Source: Mycobacterium palustre | GTDB taxonomy: Bacteria > Actinomycetota > Actinomycetes > Mycobacteriales > Mycobacteriaceae | NCBI RefSeq assembly: GCF_002101785.1 | Contig: NZ_LQPJ01000052.1 | Coordinates: forward strand, 1-57,963 | Length of the DNA stretch: 57,963 nucleotides | Direction of reading: 5' to 3' | Part shown: positions 48,501-57,396 of the stretch, in pieces | Layout: the number at the start of each line of letters is the position of its first letter | How positions within the stretch are numbered: the stretch's first letter is position 1 | Program-made: the position numbers and the translations under genes | Notes under the pieces: generated by a model | What the model saw: the letters and a program-made list of their open reading frames with translations, nothing else | Database searches by the model: none | What the model was told of the DNA's origin: nothing

Positions 48501-49110
48501 CGCGAACGCGCCGTTCGATGGTGAGCCCGTGGTCCATCAACTCCAGGAAGTAGTTGTCGGGCCCGACGATCTCGCGCCACTTGGCGGCCGCCTCCAGCGC
48601 CTCGCGGTCCTGGCCCAGGCGCAGCCGGGTCTGCACCTCCCCCGACGGGCAGCCGGTGGTGATGATGATGCCCTCGGCGTGCTCGGCGATGAGTTCGGCG
48701 TCCATGCGCGCCCACTTGCTCAGCTGGCCCTCGAAGGAGGCCAGCGAGGACAGCTTGAACAGGTTGCGCAGGCCGACGGCGTTCTCGGCCAGCATGGTCA
48801 GGTGCGTGTAGGAGCCGCTTCCGGAGACGTCGTCGGCCTTTTGGCTCGGGTCCCCCCAGCTGACCCGGCGCGTGTCGAACCGCGAGCCGGGCGCGATGTA
48901 GGCCTCCACCCCGATGATCGGCTTGATCCCGGCCTTGGTCGCGGCGTTGTAGAACTCGCTCGCCCCGAACATGTTCCCGTGGTCGGTCATGCCGACCGCG
49001 GGCATGCCCAGCCGTTCGACCTCGGCGAGCATGGGCGTGATCTTCGCCGCACCGTCCAGCATCGAGTACTCGGTGTGGTTATGCAGGTGCACGAAGGACG
49101 ACTGATTCAT
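45574..49110 (-). CDS. dnaE1: DNA polymerase III alpha subunit
   Basis: The essential replicative polymerase, 1178 residues, near the 1184 of M. tuberculosis DnaE1. N-terminal PHP domain ([15 protein letters not shown], His8 and His10), which in mycobacteria is an active 3'-5' proofreading exonuclease; palm with catalytic Asp417 and Asp419 in [11 protein letters not shown]; fingers with the [21 protein letters not shown] run; then the beta-binding and OB-fold regions ([18 protein letters not shown]). All expected domains are present with no break or intein. Next to an SRPBCC gene as in M. tuberculosis. Confidence 0.98.
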   Translation of the reverse strand: MNQSSFVHLHNHTEYSMLDGAAKITPMLAEVERLGMPAVGMTDHGNMFGASEFYNAATKAGIKPIIGVEAYIAPGSRFDTRRVSWGDPSQKADDVSGSGSYTHLTMLAENAVGLRNLFKLSSLASFEGQLSKWARMDAELIAEHAEGIIITTGCPSGEVQTRLRLGQDREALEAAAKWREIVGPDNYFLELMDHGLTIERRVREGLLQIGRTLGIRPLATNDCHYVTRDAAHNHEALLCVQTGKTLSDPNRFKFDGDGYYLKSAAEMRQIWDDEVPGACDSTLLIAERVQSYADVWEPRDRMPVFPVPEGHDQASWLRHEVDAGLRRRFPDGPPAGYAERAAYEIGVICDKGFPSYFLIVADLINYARSVGIRVGPGRGSAAGSLVAYALGITDIDPIPHGLLFERFLNPERTSMPDIDIDFDDRRRGEMVRYAADKWGQDRVAQVITFGTIKTKAALKDSARIHYGQPGFAIADRITKALPPPIMAKDIPLSGITDPSHERYKEAAEVRGLIETDPDVRTIYQTARGLEGLIRNAGVHACAVIMSSEPLTEAIPLWKRPQDGAIITGWDYPSCEAIGLLKMDFLGLRNLTIIGDAIENIKANRGIDLDLESVPLDDKATYELLGRGDTLGVFQLDGGPMRDLLRRMQPTGFEDVVAVIALYRPGPMGMNAHNDYADRKNGRQAIKPIHPELEEPLREILAETYGLIVYQEQIMRIAQKVASYSLARADILRKAMGKKKREVLEKEFEGFSDGMKANGFSAGAIKALWDTILPFADYAFNKSHAAGYGLVSYWTAYLKANYPAEYMAGLLTSVGDDKDKAAVYLADCRKLGITVLPPDVNESGLNFASVGPDIRYGLGAVRNVGANVVSSLIQTRNAKGKFTDFSDYLNKIDISACNKKVTESLIKAGAFDSLGHARKGLFLVHTDAVDSVLGTKKAEAMGQFDLFGGSDGEAPDAVFTIKVPDDEWEDKHKLALEREMLGLYVSGHPLNRVAHLLAAQVDTAIPAILDGDIPNDTQVRVGGILASVNRRVNKNGMPWASAQLEDLTGGIEVMFFPHAYSTFGADIVDDAVVLINAKVAIRDDRIALIANELVVPDFSNAQPDRPLAVSMPTRQCTFDKVSALKQVLARHPGTSQVHLRLISGDRITTLELDASLRVTPSPALMGDLKELLGPGCLGV

Positions 49111-49625
49111 AGGGACGCCAGTCTATGACCGGGCACCGACGCAATTCGGCGTGTCGCCGAGTGTGTCTCAAAGTCGGTTGCAAAGCCGCCGCGAAGGCGG
49201 CGGTTCGATGGCTAGGACCCAGCCGCCGACCCCTGCGGGGCGCCGTCACCGGGGTCGCGGCGCGAGGCCGGGCCGCTCGCGGTGACGCTGCGCCTGCTGC
49301 GGGGCGGCGAGGCCGGTGCCGGGACGGCCCTTAGGGAGGCCGGCACCGCCCGCGCGTGCTCGTGCCACCCGGCCCTTAGGGAGGCCGTCGCCGTCACCGA
49401 CGAGCTTGGGGACCTGCTGCCCGGGTATCTCGTCATTCCCGGCTCGACCCGGGTGGGCGGTCAGGCACCGAAAGGCCAACTGGTGAAGGACTTTTCAATT
49501 GCCTCTCCACTCACGCGGTCGATGGTGCTAGTCGCAGCTTCGACCGCGAACGTCGACGACTTCGGGCGCGGCCGCGCGCGCCCAGCACGACGCTTCGGGC
49601 CCACGGGCCGCGCTCGACGGTCCGC
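49111..49625. other. intergenic region between dnaE1 and the SRPBCC gene, 515 bp
   Basis: No convincing gene. It holds a hairpin AAGCCGCCGCGAAGGCGGCGG just after 49180, the 18-bp direct repeat annotated separately, and GC-rich sequence beyond 49550 (GGGCGCGGCCGCGCGCGCCC). It must contain the dnaE1 promoter, which I could not place. Open frames on either strand have compositional bias but no family resemblance; the interval could be an eroded insertion. Confidence 0.4.
49325..49387. repeat. 18-bp direct repeat pair with quasi-palindromic core
   Basis: CGGCCCTTAGGGAGGCCG occurs at 49325-49342 and 49370-49387, start points 45 bp apart. Each copy is nearly its own reverse complement (GGCC arms around CTTAGGGA). 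No coding explanation. Confidence 0.6.
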
Positions 49626-50057
49626 CTAGGAGTACAGCTCCACAAACTGCTGCAGCGACTTCTGGACGTCACCCTTGACCGCCCGGGCCGCCGCCGCACC
49701 CACCGGACCGAACAGCGGCCGACCTCCCAGCTCGAGCCGAAGACCAAGGGTAGAGCCGTCTTTGGTGGGCCGAACGGTGAGCCGGACGGCGTATTTCGCC
49801 CCGCCCTTGCCGGATCCTTCCATCGCGACCTCGTGCGGCGGGTCCCATTTCGTCACCGTCCAGGTCACCCGGTTGCGCAACCCCTTGGACCGCGCCACGC
49901 CCACGATCTGCGTGCCCTCGGTGATCTCGTCGGGCAGCTCACTGCGCCACCCCTCGTGCATGACGAGCCAATCACCCAGCTCGGACAGGTCCGACACGTG
50001 ATCCCACATGTCCTGCGGGGTCATCGGCATGTCGGTGGTCATGTCGACGCAGGCCAT
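49626..50057 (-). CDS. SRPBCC/START-fold protein (Rv1546-like)
   Basis: A 143-residue protein of the polyketide cyclase/START-like fold. Pattern: [28 protein letters not shown], a strand pair ending [36 protein letters not shown], and an amphipathic C-terminal helix [16 protein letters not shown] that caps the cavity. Such proteins bind hydrophobic ligands. Same position beside dnaE1 as Rv1546 in M. tuberculosis, also of 143 residues. Ligand unknown. Confidence 0.87.
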   Translation of the reverse strand: MACVDMTTDMPMTPQDMWDHVSDLSELGDWLVMHEGWRSELPDEITEGTQIVGVARSKGLRNRVTWTVTKWDPPHEVAMEGSGKGGAKYAVRLTVRPTKDGSTLGLRLELGGRPLFGPVGAAAARAVKGDVQKSLQQFVELYS

Positions 50058-50080
50058 GACGCAAACGTAGCCGCCGGTCG

Positions 50081-50240
50081 TCTTGGCGTGTGAATTCAGG
50101 GCTTGGCGTGTGAATTCAGGGCGCTGCGTGTGAGTCCAGGGCTTTGCGTGTGAGTCCAGGGCGCGGATTCGGCCGAATTTCCCGCCACAGGCTCACACCA
50201 AAAGCCACAGGCTCACAGTCGCCGCCACAGGCTCACACAC
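50081..50240. repeat. inverted pair of 20-bp-periodic repeat arrays
   Basis: Four 20-bp units (starts 50081, 50101, 50121, 50141) share GCGTGTGA(A/G)T(T/C)CAGG. After a centre containing the perfect 12-bp palindrome ATTCGGCCGAAT (50167-50178) come three 20-bp-spaced units of GCCACAGGCTCACA (50183, 50203, 50223), whose reverse complement TGTGAGCCTGTGGC resembles the left units. The whole block is a periodic, roughly symmetric structure between two leftward genes. It could be a multi-site operator, a cruciform or a complex terminator. Confidence 0.85.
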
Positions 50241-50270
50241 AAAAGCCCCCCAAATAAACCGCAAAGAACC

Positions 50271-51074
50271 TCAGCGGCTGGGCCCCCCGCGGAACCGGTT
50301 GCCGATCCGGATGCCCGGCAGCAGCAGGCTGCGCGGCACGAACCGGCCGCCGGTGCTGACGACCTTGGGCACCAGCCCGGGCACCACGCTGCGTTTGCCG
50401 GCGAGCATTCCGCCGATGGCCGCCTCGGCCACGTCGTGCGGCGAGACCTGCGCGAGCGGAACGCTGAACCGCTCGGCGTTGGCGATCTCGGCCCACTCGG
50501 TCGGGACCGGCCCCGGGCACAGCACCGTGACCGACACGCCCGTGCCGTGCAGCTCCTCGTGCACGGCCTCGGAGAAGGTCTGCACGAACGCCTTGGTGGC
50601 CGAATACACCGCCATGTAGGGCATCGGCTGGAACCCGGCGATGGAGGCGATATTCATCACCGACCCAGCGCCGCGCTCGACCATGCCGGGCAGGACGGCG
50701 TGAGTGAGCTCCATCAACGCCAGCGCGTTCAGCACCACCTCTTCGCTTTCGCGCTCCCGCGGCAGCGTGTGGAACACCCCGCTGGTGCCGAAACCGGCGC
50801 TGTTGCACAGGCCGGCGATCGGTTCGGCGGCCAGCCGGTCCGCCAATTTGGCGCGGGCCTTCTTGTCGCTGAGATCCAGCGGTAGCACCTCCACCGCCAC
50901 CGAGTGCTCAGCGCCCACCTCGTTGGCGAGTTGGTCGAGGCGCTCGCGGCGCCGCGCGACCAGCAGCAGCGGAAAGCCGCGGCGGGCGAGTCCGCGGGCC
51001 AGCTCGGCGCCGATGCCCGAGGAGGCGCCGGTGATGACGACGGTGGTGCCCATGTCGGGTTTCGGCAGGCTCAT
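50271..51074 (-). CDS. short-chain dehydrogenase/reductase (Rv1544-like)
   Basis: A 267-residue classical SDR, exactly the length of M. tuberculosis Rv1544. The NAD(P) motif is TGASSGIG near the N terminus, with catalytic Ser in NIASIAG and YSATK holding Tyr and Lys. An Arg-rich ARRRER after the second strand suggests NADPH. ATG 51074 gives the conserved length; it lies 4 bp after the preceding SDR gene. Substrate unknown, perhaps a keto-lipid. Confidence 0.9.
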   Translation of the reverse strand: MSLPKPDMGTTVVITGASSGIGAELARGLARRGFPLLLVARRRERLDQLANEVGAEHSVAVEVLPLDLSDKKARAKLADRLAAEPIAGLCNSAGFGTSGVFHTLPRERESEEVVLNALALMELTHAVLPGMVERGAGSVMNIASIAGFQPMPYMAVYSATKAFVQTFSEAVHEELHGTGVSVTVLCPGPVPTEWAEIANAERFSVPLAQVSPHDVAEAAIGGMLAGKRSVVPGLVPKVVSTGGRFVPRSLLLPGIRIGNRFRGGPSR

Positions 51075-51078
51075 GGCG

Positions 51079-52098
51079 TCACCAATGGATTCCGCGAGTG
51101 GCCCGCACGAACGTCTCGCTTCGTTTGTCGAAAGGCTTTCCGTCGCTGGCGGATTCGGCACCCTTGGCCGCATCGGAGTCTTCGAACATCTCGAACGCGC
51201 GGTTGCGCAGCCGGTCCATGACCGCCGGGTTGACGGCGTCGGCGACGGCCGCGAACTGCCCGAACGGCGAGCTCGCGCGCCGGGGCCGGTGCACGATGGC
51301 GTCGGCGATCACACCGGCCGCCTGATCCGGCGTCAGCGCCGGGAACTTGTCGTACATCGTGGTCGGACTGATCATCGGCGTGCGCACCAGCGCCATGTGC
51401 ACGGTGGTGAATTTGACGTTGTCGTTCACGACCTCGGCCTGCACCGCGTCACAGAGGCTGTCCAGCGCGGCCTTGCTGGCGATGTAGGCGCCGAAGCGCG
51501 GCGCGCGCGTCTGCACGCCCACCGAGGAGACGTTGACGATGTGCCCGAAGCGCCGCTCGCGCATGCCCGGAATGAACTTGAGGATGAGCTGGACCGCGCC
51601 GAGGTAGTTCAGCTGCATGGTCCGCTGGTAGTCGTGGATGCGGTCGTAGGACAGCTCCAGCGAGCGCCGGATGGACTTCCCCGCGTTATTGATCAGGATG
51701 TCCACGCCGCCGAGGTCGTCGAGCACCCGGTCGGCCATCGAGGCGATGGCGTCCATGTCGGTCAGGTCGCAGGGATAGATGTGGGCGGTGCCGCCTTCCC
51801 CGCGGACCTCGTCGGCGACCTTCTCGAGGTTCTCTCGGGTGCGGGCGACCAGGACCACCGCGCCACCGGCCTCGGCGATCTTCTTGGCGGCGGCCTCCCC
51901 GATGCCCGACGAGCCGCCGGTGATGAGGATCGTCTTGCCCTGCACCGCGTCGCTGAGCGTGCGGCCCTGCACCACGTCGAGCAGATTCCTGAAATAGAAC
52001 GGCCGGTATCGCCCGGCCGAGTTCGGGGTGTTGATCATGTTGGAGACCGCCGCGATCGGCTTTTCCACCAAGCTCGTCAAGTCGCCAATGAGATTCAC
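51079..52098 (-). CDS. short-chain dehydrogenase, acyl-CoA reductase-like (Rv1543-like)
   Basis: A 339-residue SDR with an N-terminal extension of about 50 residues (NLIGDLTSLVEKPIAAVSNM) before TGGSSGIG. Catalytic Ser is in NVSSVGV and Tyr-Lys in YIASK; the C terminus is long. M. tuberculosis Rv1543 (341 residues) has the same plan and is described as a possible fatty acyl-CoA reductase. Divergent from glbN with 234 bp between. First gene of a two-gene SDR operon. Confidence 0.9.
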   Translation of the reverse strand: MNLIGDLTSLVEKPIAAVSNMINTPNSAGRYRPFYFRNLLDVVQGRTLSDAVQGKTILITGGSSGIGEAAAKKIAEAGGAVVLVARTRENLEKVADEVRGEGGTAHIYPCDLTDMDAIASMADRVLDDLGGVDILINNAGKSIRRSLELSYDRIHDYQRTMQLNYLGAVQLILKFIPGMRERRFGHIVNVSSVGVQTRAPRFGAYIASKAALDSLCDAVQAEVVNDNVKFTTVHMALVRTPMISPTTMYDKFPALTPDQAAGVIADAIVHRPRRASSPFGQFAAVADAVNPAVMDRLRNRAFEMFEDSDAAKGAESASDGKPFDKRSETFVRATRGIHW

Positions 52099-52332
52099 CG
52101 GTCTCCCCCTCGATGTTCGTCCCCCGTGGACTTTGTGACGTGGGTCATAAAACCTAACCTAGGCCATCGGTGTGGCCACCGGATGCACATTGCGGGCAAG
52201 TGAACCGGGCCCGCGCCTCACGCGGCGACCCACCACGCGGTTACGCAAGCGCAATCCGCTTGTTACACACGGCAATCCGTGCGTGACCACGCACTAACTG
52301 ACAGGCAAACCTCCGGTGTTCCAATCGACGTC

Positions 52333-52737
52333 ATGAAAATCATGGCGCGCTTCCGCAAGCCCGAGCCGGCCACCATCTACGAGCGGATCGGCGGGCACGA
52401 GGCCCTCGAAGCCGTGGTGGAAGACTTCTACGTTCGCGTGCTCGCCGACCCGCAACTGTCCGGCTTTTTCGCGGGAACGAACATGAACCGCCTCAAGGGC
52501 AAGCAGGTCGAGTTCTTCGCGGCCGCCCTCGGCGGCCCCGAGCCCTACACCGGTGCGCCGATGAAGCAGGTGCACCAGGGCCGCGGCATCACCATGCACC
52601 ACTTCGGCCTGGTGGCCGGCCATCTGACCGACGCGCTGACCGCCGCCGGCGTGCCGTCCGAGACGGTCACCGAGATCATCGACGCCATCGCTCCGCTGGC
52701 GCCCGAGATCGCATCGGCGGAGACCACGACCGTTTGA
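52333..52737 (+). CDS. glbN: group I truncated haemoglobin
   Basis: A 134-residue 2-on-2 globin whose oxy form converts nitric oxide to nitrate, protecting respiration. Ligand-site residues match M. tuberculosis trHbN at identical numbers: Tyr33 (B10) in EDFYVRV, Gln58 (E11) in KGKQVEFF, Phe62 (E15, the tunnel gate) and proximal His81 in [11 protein letters not shown] 52333 is used because the N terminus then aligns residue for residue; an upstream ATG adds a non-conserved tail. The lprI partner gene found after glbN in M. tuberculosis is replaced by a P450. Confidence 0.96.
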   Translation: MKIMARFRKPEPATIYERIGGHEALEAVVEDFYVRVLADPQLSGFFAGTNMNRLKGKQVEFFAAALGGPEPYTGAPMKQVHQGRGITMHHFGLVAGHLTDALTAAGVPSETVTEIIDAIAPLAPEIASAETTTV

Positions 52738-52766
52738 GCGGCCGCGCGGCCCCGCTTCGGAGAATC

Positions 52767-52782
52767 GAGTAGTCGACTACTC
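52767..52782. promoter_or_regulatory. perfect 16-bp palindrome upstream of the P450 gene
   Basis: GAGTAGTCGACTACTC is its own reverse complement and lies 35 bp before the GTG of the P450 gene and 29 bp after glbN. It has the size of a TetR- or GntR-type operator, but no regulator gene is next to it. Confidence 0.65.
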
Positions 52783-52817
52783 ACGCGTCGTCTCCAAGCC
52801 GGGGCAACGATGGCGTC

Positions 52818-54080
52818 GTGACCGGCATCAACCTCGACACGAGGCCTTCCCGCAGTCGCCCGAACGTCTTCGACGCCGGGCTGCCCACCTTGGCCTACGA
52901 GCACCTGGACGATCCCGCGGAGGCGCACCGGCTGATCGCGCAGGCCCGCGAGCGTGGGCCGATCGCGATCGGCGTCCACGGGCCCGAGCTGCTGACCTAT
53001 GAACTCGTCCGCACCGTGCTGCGCGACCCGCGATTCCGGGTGCCCCGGGGCATGTTCCTTGCCGCCCAAGGCATCACGAGCGGCGCGCTGTGGGACCGAT
53101 TCGTCACGAACCTGCTCAGCCTCGACGGCGAGGAGCACTACCGCCTGCGCCGGCTCGTCTCCAAAGCCTTCACGCCGCGCGCCAGTGCGCGGCTGGCCGC
53201 GACGATCGCCGACGTCATCACCGGCCTGATCGACCGGCACGCGGCCTCGGGGCATTGCGACGTGGTCGGCGACATCGCCCGTCAATTCCCGATCCCGATC
53301 ATCTGCGCGCTGCTCGGCGCCCCGGCCGAAGACTGGGAACTGTTCTCCGACTGGGCCGACGACATTTTCAAGGTCTTCGACTGGAACGTCGCGGCGCACG
53401 AGGCGACCATTTTGGCGGCGTGGGACGAACTCGACGCCTACATCGACGACTTGGTCGCCCGCCGGCGCCTCGACCTGACCGACGACCTCATCTCGGAACT
53501 CATCCGCGCCGAGGACCACGGCGACCGCCTCAGCGGCGATGAGCTGCGGATGTTGGTGGCGGGGTTGCTGATGGCCGGCACCGACACCACCCGAAACCAG
53601 TTGGCGGCCTCGGTGCACGCGCTGTGCGAGCACCCCGACCAGTGGGCACTGCTGGGCGAGCGTCCCGAACTGGCGCCCAACGCCGTCGAGGAGACGATGC
53701 GCCATTCACCGATCGCCGCGGGCGCCCTACGCCTTGCGTTGGAGGACGTCGAACTGGCGGGAGTCATGATTCCCGCCGGCACGCTGGTCATCCCCAACAC
53801 CGCCGCCGCCAACCGCGACCCGGTGGTGTACGACGACCCGGAGCGGCTGGACATCACGCGCCTGGGGGCGCCCCCCATGCAGACGTTCGGCGCCGGCATG
53901 CACTACTGCCTCGGCGCCAACCTGGCCAGGCTCGAACTCGCCGAAGCCCTGGCCATCATGGCGCACCGCATGCCGAACGCCCGGCGGACCGGTCCGGCGC
54001 CCTGGAAACCGCTGACCACGCTGAGCGGCCCGATCACCCTGCCCATCGAATTCGACGTTCTCGACGTGCTGGCCTGGTAG
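52818..54080 (+). CDS. cytochrome P450
   Basis: A 420-residue soluble class I P450. I-helix AGTDTT (253-258) for oxygen activation, ExxR in EETMR, and the haem loop FGAGMHYCLGANLAR with ligand Cys364. Such enzymes hydroxylate lipids, sterols or foreign compounds and need ferredoxin and reductase from elsewhere; none is next to it. GTG start. It is absent from this place in M. tuberculosis and lies behind a perfect palindrome, so it may be an inducible accessory gene. Substrate unknown. Confidence 0.93.
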   Translation: MTGINLDTRPSRSRPNVFDAGLPTLAYEHLDDPAEAHRLIAQARERGPIAIGVHGPELLTYELVRTVLRDPRFRVPRGMFLAAQGITSGALWDRFVTNLLSLDGEEHYRLRRLVSKAFTPRASARLAATIADVITGLIDRHAASGHCDVVGDIARQFPIPIICALLGAPAEDWELFSDWADDIFKVFDWNVAAHEATILAAWDELDAYIDDLVARRRLDLTDDLISELIRAEDHGDRLSGDELRMLVAGLLMAGTDTTRNQLAASVHALCEHPDQWALLGERPELAPNAVEETMRHSPIAAGALRLALEDVELAGVMIPAGTLVIPNTAAANRDPVVYDDPERLDITRLGAPPMQTFGAGMHYCLGANLARLELAEALAIMAHRMPNARRTGPAPWKPLTTLSGPITLPIEFDVLDVLAW

Positions 54081-54120
54081 GGAAACGTCGCCACGTTCGA
54101 CCGGCCGTCGGGGCGGCACA

Positions 54121-54888
54121 ATGCAATGCATGCCCCGCACATTCGAAGACCTGGTCTCAGAGGCCGATTCGGTGAACGTCGACGGCTGGGACTTCTCCTG
54201 GCTCGACGGCCGCGCGACGGAGGAACGGCCGTCGTGGGGCTACCAGCGGTTGCTGCGCCGCCGCTTGGCGACGGTGTCGGCCGCGCTCGACATCCACACC
54301 GGGGGCGGGGAGGTCCTCTCCGGCGCCGGACCGTTCCCGCCCACGATGGCCGCCATCGAGACGTGGCCCCCGAACGCGGCGTTGGCGACCAAGCGCCTGC
54401 ACCCGCTCGGCGTGGTGCTCGTCGCGACCCGGAACGAGCCGCCGTTGCCGTTCGCCGACGAGGCGTTCGACCTGGTGACCACGCGCCACCCGATCTCGGT
54501 GTGGTGGGACGAGATTCGTCGGGTGCTGCGCCCGGGCGGCACCTACTTCGCCCAGCACATCGGGCCCGCGACCATGGGCGAGCTGGTCGAGTTCTTCATC
54601 GGCCCGCAGCCCGAAAAGTGGGCCGAATTCCACCCGGACGCCGTGCGCAAGCAGGCGGAGGGCGCCGGCTTTGAGGTCGTCGACCTGCGCATGGAGCGGC
54701 TGCGCGCGGAGTTCTTCGACATCGGCGCCGTCGTGTACTTCCTGCGCAAGGTGGTGTGGACGGTGCCGGATTTCACCGTGGAGCGCTATCGGGACCGGCT
54801 GCGGGAACTGCACGACCGGATCGAGGCCGACGGGTCGTTCGTCGCGCACCCGACGCGGGTCCTCGTCGACGCCCGCAAGCCGGAGTGA
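54121..54888 (+). CDS. class I SAM-dependent methyltransferase
   Basis: A 255-residue protein with a Rossmann methyltransferase core: SAALDIHTGGGEVLSG takes the place of the glycine-rich SAM motif I, then PPLPFADEAFDLVTTRHPIS (motif II) and RVLRPGGTYFAQHIG (motif III). Homologues I recognise start MxRTFEDLV, which favours ATG 54130, but GGGGCGG is better placed for ATG 54121; both are in frame. It follows the P450 by 40 bp and may be co-expressed. It converges with the pseudouridine synthase with no base between stops. Substrate unknown. Confidence 0.85.
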   Translation: MQCMPRTFEDLVSEADSVNVDGWDFSWLDGRATEERPSWGYQRLLRRRLATVSAALDIHTGGGEVLSGAGPFPPTMAAIETWPPNAALATKRLHPLGVVLVATRNEPPLPFADEAFDLVTTRHPISVWWDEIRRVLRPGGTYFAQHIGPATMGELVEFFIGPQPEKWAEFHPDAVRKQAEGAGFEVVDLRMERLRAEFFDIGAVVYFLRKVVWTVPDFTVERYRDRLRELHDRIEADGSFVAHPTRVLVDARKPE

Positions 54889-55815
54889 TCAGCCCTCGGC
54901 GCGCAACACGTCAAGCGCGTGCTGCAGGTCGCGCGGGTAGGGGCTGACGATCTCCATCCGCCTGCCGTCGGCCGGGTGCGCGAAGGACAGCGACCGCGCG
55001 TGCAACCATTGCCGTTGCAGCCCAAGCCTTTTCGCCAGCGTCGGATCGGCCCCGTAGACCAGGTCGCCGCAGCACGGGTGGTGCAGCGCCGAGAAGTGCA
55101 CCCGAATCTGGTGCGTGCGGCCGGTTTCCAGGTGCACGTCGAGCAGGCTGGCGGCCACGAACGCTTCCAGGGTGTCGTAGTGGGTAAGGCTGTGCCGGCC
55201 GTCCTTGGTGACGGCGAACTTCCACTCGCCGCCGCGGTGCCGCCCGATCGGCGCGTCGATCGTCCCGCTGGACGGATCGGGATGCCCCTGCACCAGCGCG
55301 TGGTAGCGCTTGTCGACGGTGCGGTACTTGAACGCCCGCTTGAGCACGGTGTAGGCGCGTTCGGACAGCGCCACCACCATCACCCCCGAGGTCCCGACGT
55401 CGAGGCGGTGCACGATGCCCTGACGCTCGGGCACGCCGGACGTGGTGATGCGGTAGCCCGCGGCGGCCAGGCCGCCGAGCACCGTGGGTCCGGTCCAGCC
55501 GACCGAGGCGTGCGCGGCCACCGCCGCCGGTTTGTCGACCGCGACGATGTCGTCGTCGGAGTACAGGATCGTCATGCCCTCGATGTCGATGGGCGTGTTC
55601 TGCAGCGGCGGCGGAGCGTCCGGCAACCGCACGTGCAGCCACGCTCCGCCGGTCAGTCGGTCCGACTTGCCCGCCCGGACGCCGTCGAGCTCGACGCCGC
55701 CGTCCTCGGCGAGCGCCGCCGCGGCGCTGCGCGACAGGCCCAGCAGGCGCGCCAGCCCGGCGTCGACGCGCATGCCCGCCAGGCCCTCGGGAACGGGCAG
55801 CGAACGGTCCGTCAA
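54889..55815 (-). CDS. RluD-family rRNA pseudouridine synthase (Rv1540-like)
   Basis: A 308-residue enzyme that isomerises uridine to pseudouridine in large-subunit rRNA. N-terminal S4 RNA-binding domain ([22 protein letters not shown], about 14-65), then the RluA/RluD catalytic domain with Asp139 in [12 protein letters not shown], and [22 protein letters not shown]. The start overlaps the lspA stop by four bases (ATGA), so the pair is coupled, as in many bacteria. Confidence 0.93.
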   Translation of the reverse strand: MTDRSLPVPEGLAGMRVDAGLARLLGLSRSAAAALAEDGGVELDGVRAGKSDRLTGGAWLHVRLPDAPPPLQNTPIDIEGMTILYSDDDIVAVDKPAAVAAHASVGWTGPTVLGGLAAAGYRITTSGVPERQGIVHRLDVGTSGVMVVALSERAYTVLKRAFKYRTVDKRYHALVQGHPDPSSGTIDAPIGRHRGGEWKFAVTKDGRHSLTHYDTLEAFVAASLLDVHLETGRTHQIRVHFSALHHPCCGDLVYGADPTLAKRLGLQRQWLHARSLSFAHPADGRRMEIVSPYPRDLQHALDVLRAEG

Positions 55816-56396
55816 CGCTGGTCGGCCTTCCGCCGCCCCAGATCCGGCTTGCGCCGGCCCACGATGTCAAAGTCGTAGCCGAAGATCGACAGCACGACCA
55901 GCAGGATCGCGCCGCCGACCACCGACGGGTCGGCGACGTTGAACACCGGCCACCAGCCCACGGACAGGAAGTCGACGACGTGGCCGCGCAGCGGGCCCGG
56001 CGCCCGGAAGAAGCGGTCGACCAGGTTGCCCATCGCCCCGCCCAGGATCATCCCGAGGCCGACCGCCCACCAGGGCGACACCAGCCGCCGCCCCATCCAG
56101 ACGATGCCGACCACCACACCCGTCGCGATCAGCGTCAGCACCCAGGTGTAGCCGGTGGCCATCGAGAACGCCGCGCCCGAATTGCGCACCAGGGTCCAGG
56201 TCACGGTGTCGCCGATGATCGACACCGGCTGGCCCGGCGGCAGCAGCTTGACCGCGAGCACCTTGGTCACGACGTCCAGGGTCAGCACCACCGCCGCGAC
56301 CGACAGCAGCAGGCGCAACCTGCGTGGTGGCGCGGCGGCCGCCGGCTCGTCCCCGGCCTCTGCCGGCTCGGCCGGTCCTGTTCGTTCCTCGGGCAC
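55812..56396 (-). CDS. lspA: lipoprotein signal peptidase (SPase II)
   Basis: A 194-residue inner-membrane aspartic peptidase that cuts the signal peptide of prolipoproteins after diacylglyceryl transfer; it would process the DUF3558 and LpqH-like lipoproteins of this window. Four membrane helices; the catalytic Asp pair lies in GNLVDRFF and FNVADPS. GTG 56396 is chosen: a GGGGG run precedes it and the product then aligns with the 202-residue M. tuberculosis protein; the frame upstream is not conserved. Divergent from ansA across 70 bp. Confidence 0.94.
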   Translation of the reverse strand: MPEERTGPAEPAEAGDEPAAAAPPRRLRLLLSVAAVVLTLDVVTKVLAVKLLPPGQPVSIIGDTVTWTLVRNSGAAFSMATGYTWVLTLIATGVVVGIVWMGRRLVSPWWAVGLGMILGGAMGNLVDRFFRAPGPLRGHVVDFLSVGWWPVFNVADPSVVGGAILLVVLSIFGYDFDIVGRRKPDLGRRKADQR

Positions 56397-56466
56397 CCCC
56401 CTATCTTCCCCTAATGCGGGCGCTGCCTCGCCGGAGCCCGCCTGGCGAGTGCGCGATGATTCCAGC

Positions 56467-57396
56467 ATGGCCCGCCTCACCGTCATCGCCACCGGGGGAA
56501 CGATATCGACCGGCAGGGGCGCCGACGGGGTGCGCCGGCCCGCCTACAGCGGGGCGGACCTGACGGCCGGCCTCGACGTCGACGTCGTCGACCTGCTCGC
56601 ACTGGACAGCTCCCAGCTGACGCCGGCCGATTGGGACCGCATCCGCGGCGCCGTGCGGGCCGCGATCGACGGCGGAGCCGACGGCGTCGTCGTCACCCAC
56701 GGCACCGACACCATGGAAGAGACCGCGCTGTGGCTCGACCTCACGCACGCCGGCGACGTTCCGGTCGTGCTCACCGGCGCCATGCGCAGCGCCGACGCCC
56801 CCGACGCCGACGGCCCCACAAACCTGCGCGACGCGCTGGCGGTGGCGGCCAGCCCGGCCGCCCGCGGCCTGGGGGTGTTGGTGTGTTTCGCCGGCCGGGT
56901 GCTGCAGCCGTTGGGCATGCACAAGGTGGCCACCGAGGACCTGAGCGGCTTCGCCGGTGAGCTGGTCGGCACGTCGCGCGGCGGCGAGGCGGCGCTGACC
57001 GGCGCCAAGACGCGGCCCTACCTCGGCGATCTGGGCGCCGCGGGCGCCCCGCGCGTCGACATCGTCGCGGCGTACCTGGGCAGCGACGCGGTGGCCATGG
57101 ACGCCTGTGTGCGCGCCGGCGCGCGGGCGTTGGTGCTCGAGGCGTTGGGTTCGGGCAACGCCGGCGACGCCGTGGTCGACGGGGTGCGCCGCCATTGCCG
57201 CGACGGCGTCGTCGTTGCGGTGTCCACCCGGGTGCCCGGCGGGCGGGTCGGCGCGGGCTACGGTCCCGGACACGCGATGGCGGCCGCCGGCGCGGTGATG
57301 GTGCCGCGGCTGCGGCCGCCTCAGGCCCGGGTGCTGCTGATGGCCGCACTGGCCGCGGGGTTACCGGTCGCCGACGTCATCGGCCGCTGGGGCTAG
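56467..57396 (+). CDS. ansA: L-asparaginase
   Basis: A 309-residue type II-fold asparaginase that releases ammonia and aspartate from asparagine. Both family signatures are present: [10 protein letters not shown] with catalytic Thr12, and [13 protein letters not shown] with Thr80 and Asp81. In M. tuberculosis AnsA is used for nitrogen gain from asparagine and acid resistance. ATG 56467 begins the conserved strand. The 3' end overlaps the convergent dinX gene by 36 bp. Confidence 0.94.
   Translation: MARLTVIATGGTISTGRGADGVRRPAYSGADLTAGLDVDVVDLLALDSSQLTPADWDRIRGAVRAAIDGGADGVVVTHGTDTMEETALWLDLTHAGDVPVVLTGAMRSADAPDADGPTNLRDALAVAASPAARGLGVLVCFAGRVLQPLGMHKVATEDLSGFAGELVGTSRGGEAALTGAKTRPYLGDLGAAGAPRVDIVAAYLGSDAVAMDACVRAGARALVLEALGSGNAGDAVVDGVRRHCRDGVVVAVSTRVPGGRVGAGYGPGHAMAAAGAVMVPRLRPPQARVLLMAALAAGLPVADVIGRWG

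Noticed and set aside
49282..49629. 115-residue rightward frame in the gap before dnaE1.
   Set aside because: It runs through the 18-bp repeats, has no good ribosome site and no recognisable family.
50081..50240. CRISPR array.
   Set aside because: Units are 20 bp with no separate unique spacers, the right half is inverted, and no cas gene is near.
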